NCBI RefSeq assembly: GCF_000281715.2
Contig: NZ_CP124576.1
Span: 565,501 to 629,500 of the forward strand
DNA: 64,000 nucleotides
DNA from: Sphingobium sp. AP49
GTDB lineage: Bacteria; Pseudomonadota; Alphaproteobacteria; Sphingomonadales; Sphingomonadaceae
Reading direction: 5' to 3'
Position numbers and translations under genes: made by a program
Notes under the pieces: generated by a model
The model's input: the letters and a program-made list of their open reading frames with translations, nothing else
Databases searched by the model: none
What the model was told of the DNA's origin: nothing
Shown: positions 62,667-64,000 of the stretch, one piece after another
How the letters are laid out: each line of letters opens with the position of its first letter
How positions within the stretch are numbered: the first letter of the stretch is position 1

Positions 62667-63116
62667 ATGCGTTATTTTCTCGATACCGAATTCAACGGCT
62701 TTGGCGGCACGCTGATCAGCGTGGCGCTGGTGCCTGAACATGGCGACGATGATTTCTATGCGTCGCTGCCGCTGCCCGAGGTGATCGAGCCGTGGGTCGA
62801 GCGGCATGTCATTCCCTATCTGCGCCATGTGCCGCCGGGCATCGACCATGAACTCAGCCGGATCGAGGCGGCGGATCATATCGCGGCCTATCTGGATGGT
62901 GATTCCGACCCGGTGATCATCGCCGACTGGCCCGAGGATCTGGCCCATTTCTGTGCGCTGTTGGCGACCGGGCCGGGGCAGATGGCGGCGATCGACTATG
63001 GCCTGCGGCTGGAACTGATCAATGCGGCAGGCTTCAGCGCGGCGGCGAACAGCCGGGTGCCGCACAACGCCCTGCATGATGCGCGGGCGCTGCGCGACTT
63101 CTATATCAATCATTGA
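62667..63116 (+). CDS. 3'-5' exoribonuclease (RNase-T-like DEDD fold)
   Basis: 149 residues. MRYFLDTEFNGFGGTLISVAL carries the DxE motif and PHNALHDARALRDFYI the HxAxxDA motif of DEDDh exonucleases, with Asp in VIIADWPED in the middle. Short version of the DUF5051-type family. Substrate probably RNA ends. Diverges from the spermidine-synthase-like gene. Confidence 0.85.
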   Translation: MRYFLDTEFNGFGGTLISVALVPEHGDDDFYASLPLPEVIEPWVERHVIPYLRHVPPGIDHELSRIEAADHIAAYLDGDSDPVIIADWPEDLAHFCALLATGPGQMAAIDYGLRLELINAAGFSAAANSRVPHNALHDARALRDFYINH

Positions 63117-63143
63117 GGGGGAGGGCGACGCCCCCTCATCCGG

Positions 63144-63425
63144 TCACCGCTCCCTGCCCTTTGCCCTGCCCCAGGCATGGGCCGCCGTATAGCCGAGATA
63201 GGCGGTGCCGAAGAGGGCGTAGAGCGGTTCGGGCAGGGCGTTGAGATAGGCGCGCATCCCCGCGATGATCGCGCCCGCCACTTCGGGCTGCCAGCCCGAT
63301 ATCAGCCCCATCGGAATCGACCAGAGCAGCAGCGCATAGATGACGTAGAGAAAGGCCGGCCGCGACCGCTGCGTCCACAGGTCGGTCGATTCGGGGGGAG
63401 GGGGAATGTCGTCGGTTCCGATCAC
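63144..63425 (-). CDS. Holin-like small membrane protein
   Basis: 93 residues with two to three hydrophobic segments (PAFLYVIYALLLWSIPMGLISG, GAIIAGMRAYLNALPEPLYALFGTAYLGYTAA) and a positive C-terminus (RAKGRER). The size, the membrane pattern and the adjacent endolysin suggest a holin. Lies 15 bases after the endolysin gene. No phage structural genes are in the window. Confidence 0.7.
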   Translation of the reverse strand: MIGTDDIPPPPESTDLWTQRSRPAFLYVIYALLLWSIPMGLISGWQPEVAGAIIAGMRAYLNALPEPLYALFGTAYLGYTAAHAWGRAKGRER

Positions 63426-63440
63426 GCCGCGTTTCCTTGT

Positions 63441-63980
63441 TCAGCCGATGCGGTTGGCGAGCCAGCCATAGAGGAAGGCCTCGTTGGCCGGGCGGCTTTC
63501 GGCCAGGGCCAGATAGCGTTCGCCCTGTAGCGCCTCGATCGCCTTCATCAGCACCGCGTCGCCGGCGGGGCCGCGCAGGGCGCGGAAGGCGCGCAGCGCG
63601 GCGAGGGTGCGGGCACCGATCATGCGATCGAGCGCCAGGTCGGGATAGTCGCGTCGGTTGCGGTTGAGCGCGTTGAGCGCGCGCTGGAGAAAGCCGTTGG
63701 CGACGCCCGGCCCCATATTGACCGCAGTGTCGAACAGTTCGGCGGCGAGGCTCGGGCTCTCCCGTGCGACCAGGGCATAGCCGGGCTGTTCCCAATAGAG
63801 CCGGCGATAGATGCTGCGCGCGGTGGCAGGGGGCAGGTCGCGGATGTTGCCGGCAAAGCCGTTCGCCCGCGCCACGCCCTGCGAGATCCCCATATTGGTC
63901 GGCCCGCCGCGATCGGCCGGATGGTCGACATAGCCGCCCTCCCGCGCGATCACTTCGTCCAACAAAGTCTCGATATCCAT
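63441..63980 (-). CDS. Glycoside hydrolase family 108 endolysin
   Basis: 179 residues. N-terminal GH108 motif EVIAREGGYVDHPADRGGPTNMGIS (catalytic Glu in the REGGY context), then ATARSIYRRLYWEQPGYA and the predicted peptidoglycan-binding C-terminal half with LDRMIGARTLAALRAFRAL. Cleaves the glycan backbone. With the holin it forms a lysis cassette, from a prophage remnant or gene-transfer-agent-like element beyond the edge. ATG at 63980 (MDIETLLDEVIAREG). Confidence 0.88.
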   Translation of the reverse strand: MDIETLLDEVIAREGGYVDHPADRGGPTNMGISQGVARANGFAGNIRDLPPATARSIYRRLYWEQPGYALVARESPSLAAELFDTAVNMGPGVANGFLQRALNALNRNRRDYPDLALDRMIGARTLAALRAFRALRGPAGDAVLMKAIEALQGERYLALAESRPANEAFLYGWLANRIG

Positions 63981-64000
63981 GATGTGCCTTTCCATGGTTC

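Overview
The window looks like the chromosome of a high-GC alphaproteobacterium of the Sphingomonadaceae, most likely Sphingobium or a close relative. The evidence is gene content: a crtB/crtI/crtY carotenoid cluster, nadD-rsfS-rlmH-envC-ctpA in that order, a TonB-receptor-led scavenging operon, and several small secreted proteins of a type I associate with sphingomonads. The assignment rests on memory of these families and was not tested by a database search. There is no integrase, transposase, CRISPR array or rRNA operon. Most of the window is vertically inherited core genome, with small accessory pieces: vapBC, the sulfate-ester operon and a two-gene lysis cassette at the right edge.

Layout. 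1-3770: carotenoid genes crtY, crtI, a LOG-family gene and crtB (cut by the left edge), all on the minus strand. 3771-4393: a 620-base intergenic stretch of inverted repeats. 4394-6141: amtB and glnK behind a textbook sigma-54 promoter. 6249-9322: DUF924, tldD, a zf-CHCC protein and tRNA-Val. 9534-14357: a small protein, a regulator that appears split by a frameshift, a D-amino-acid aminotransferase, rpoN (sigma-54 itself) and lptB. 14508-21241: a four-gene sulfate-ester operon (TonB receptor, GPH-type transporter, AtsK-like dioxygenase, sulfatase) preceded by a candidate 54-residue leader ORF. 21600-24661: fdhD overlapping a YdeP-type molybdopterin oxidoreductase. 24782-31565: tRNA-Leu, a small membrane protein, gltB and gltD. 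31732-38609: uppP, an NDUFA9-like protein, a GDT1/UPF0016 cation transporter with a structured leader, DUF1801, two tandem secreted paralogues, coq7, dsbB and ctpA. 38713-42171: vapBC sitting between ctpA and the envC-rlmH-rsfS-nadD block. 42371-45385: a Tet-type MFS pump and guaA, followed by an array of perfect hairpins. 45424-53349: three regulator/enzyme neighbourhoods (LysR with an amidohydrolase, a Tat-exported carbonic anhydrase, an AraC/GlxA regulator with an alpha/beta hydrolase). 53427-57824: rmuC, a secreted hypothetical and a prolyl oligopeptidase. 57853-60692: the rpsM-rpsK-rpoA-rplQ operon with its own promoter, leader hairpin and strong terminator. 60845-63980: a lipoprotein, a short transcription-unit candidate with a perfect Shine-Dalgarno sequence, a spermidine-synthase-like protein, an exoribonuclease, and a holin/endolysin pair.

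Nitrogen assimilation is a clear theme: glnK-amtB behind a sigma-54 promoter, rpoN about 6 kb away, and gltBD to use the ammonium. Sulfur scavenging is the second: the receptor, transporter, dioxygenase and sulfatase together could import and hydrolyse organic sulfate esters.

The most interesting unexplained material is non-coding or very short: the GGG/GCAA hairpin array after guaA and its relative after tRNA-Val, the leader ORF of the sulfate-ester operon, the 61.4-61.8 kb unit, the GDT1 leader, and several perfect palindromes placed where operators would be.
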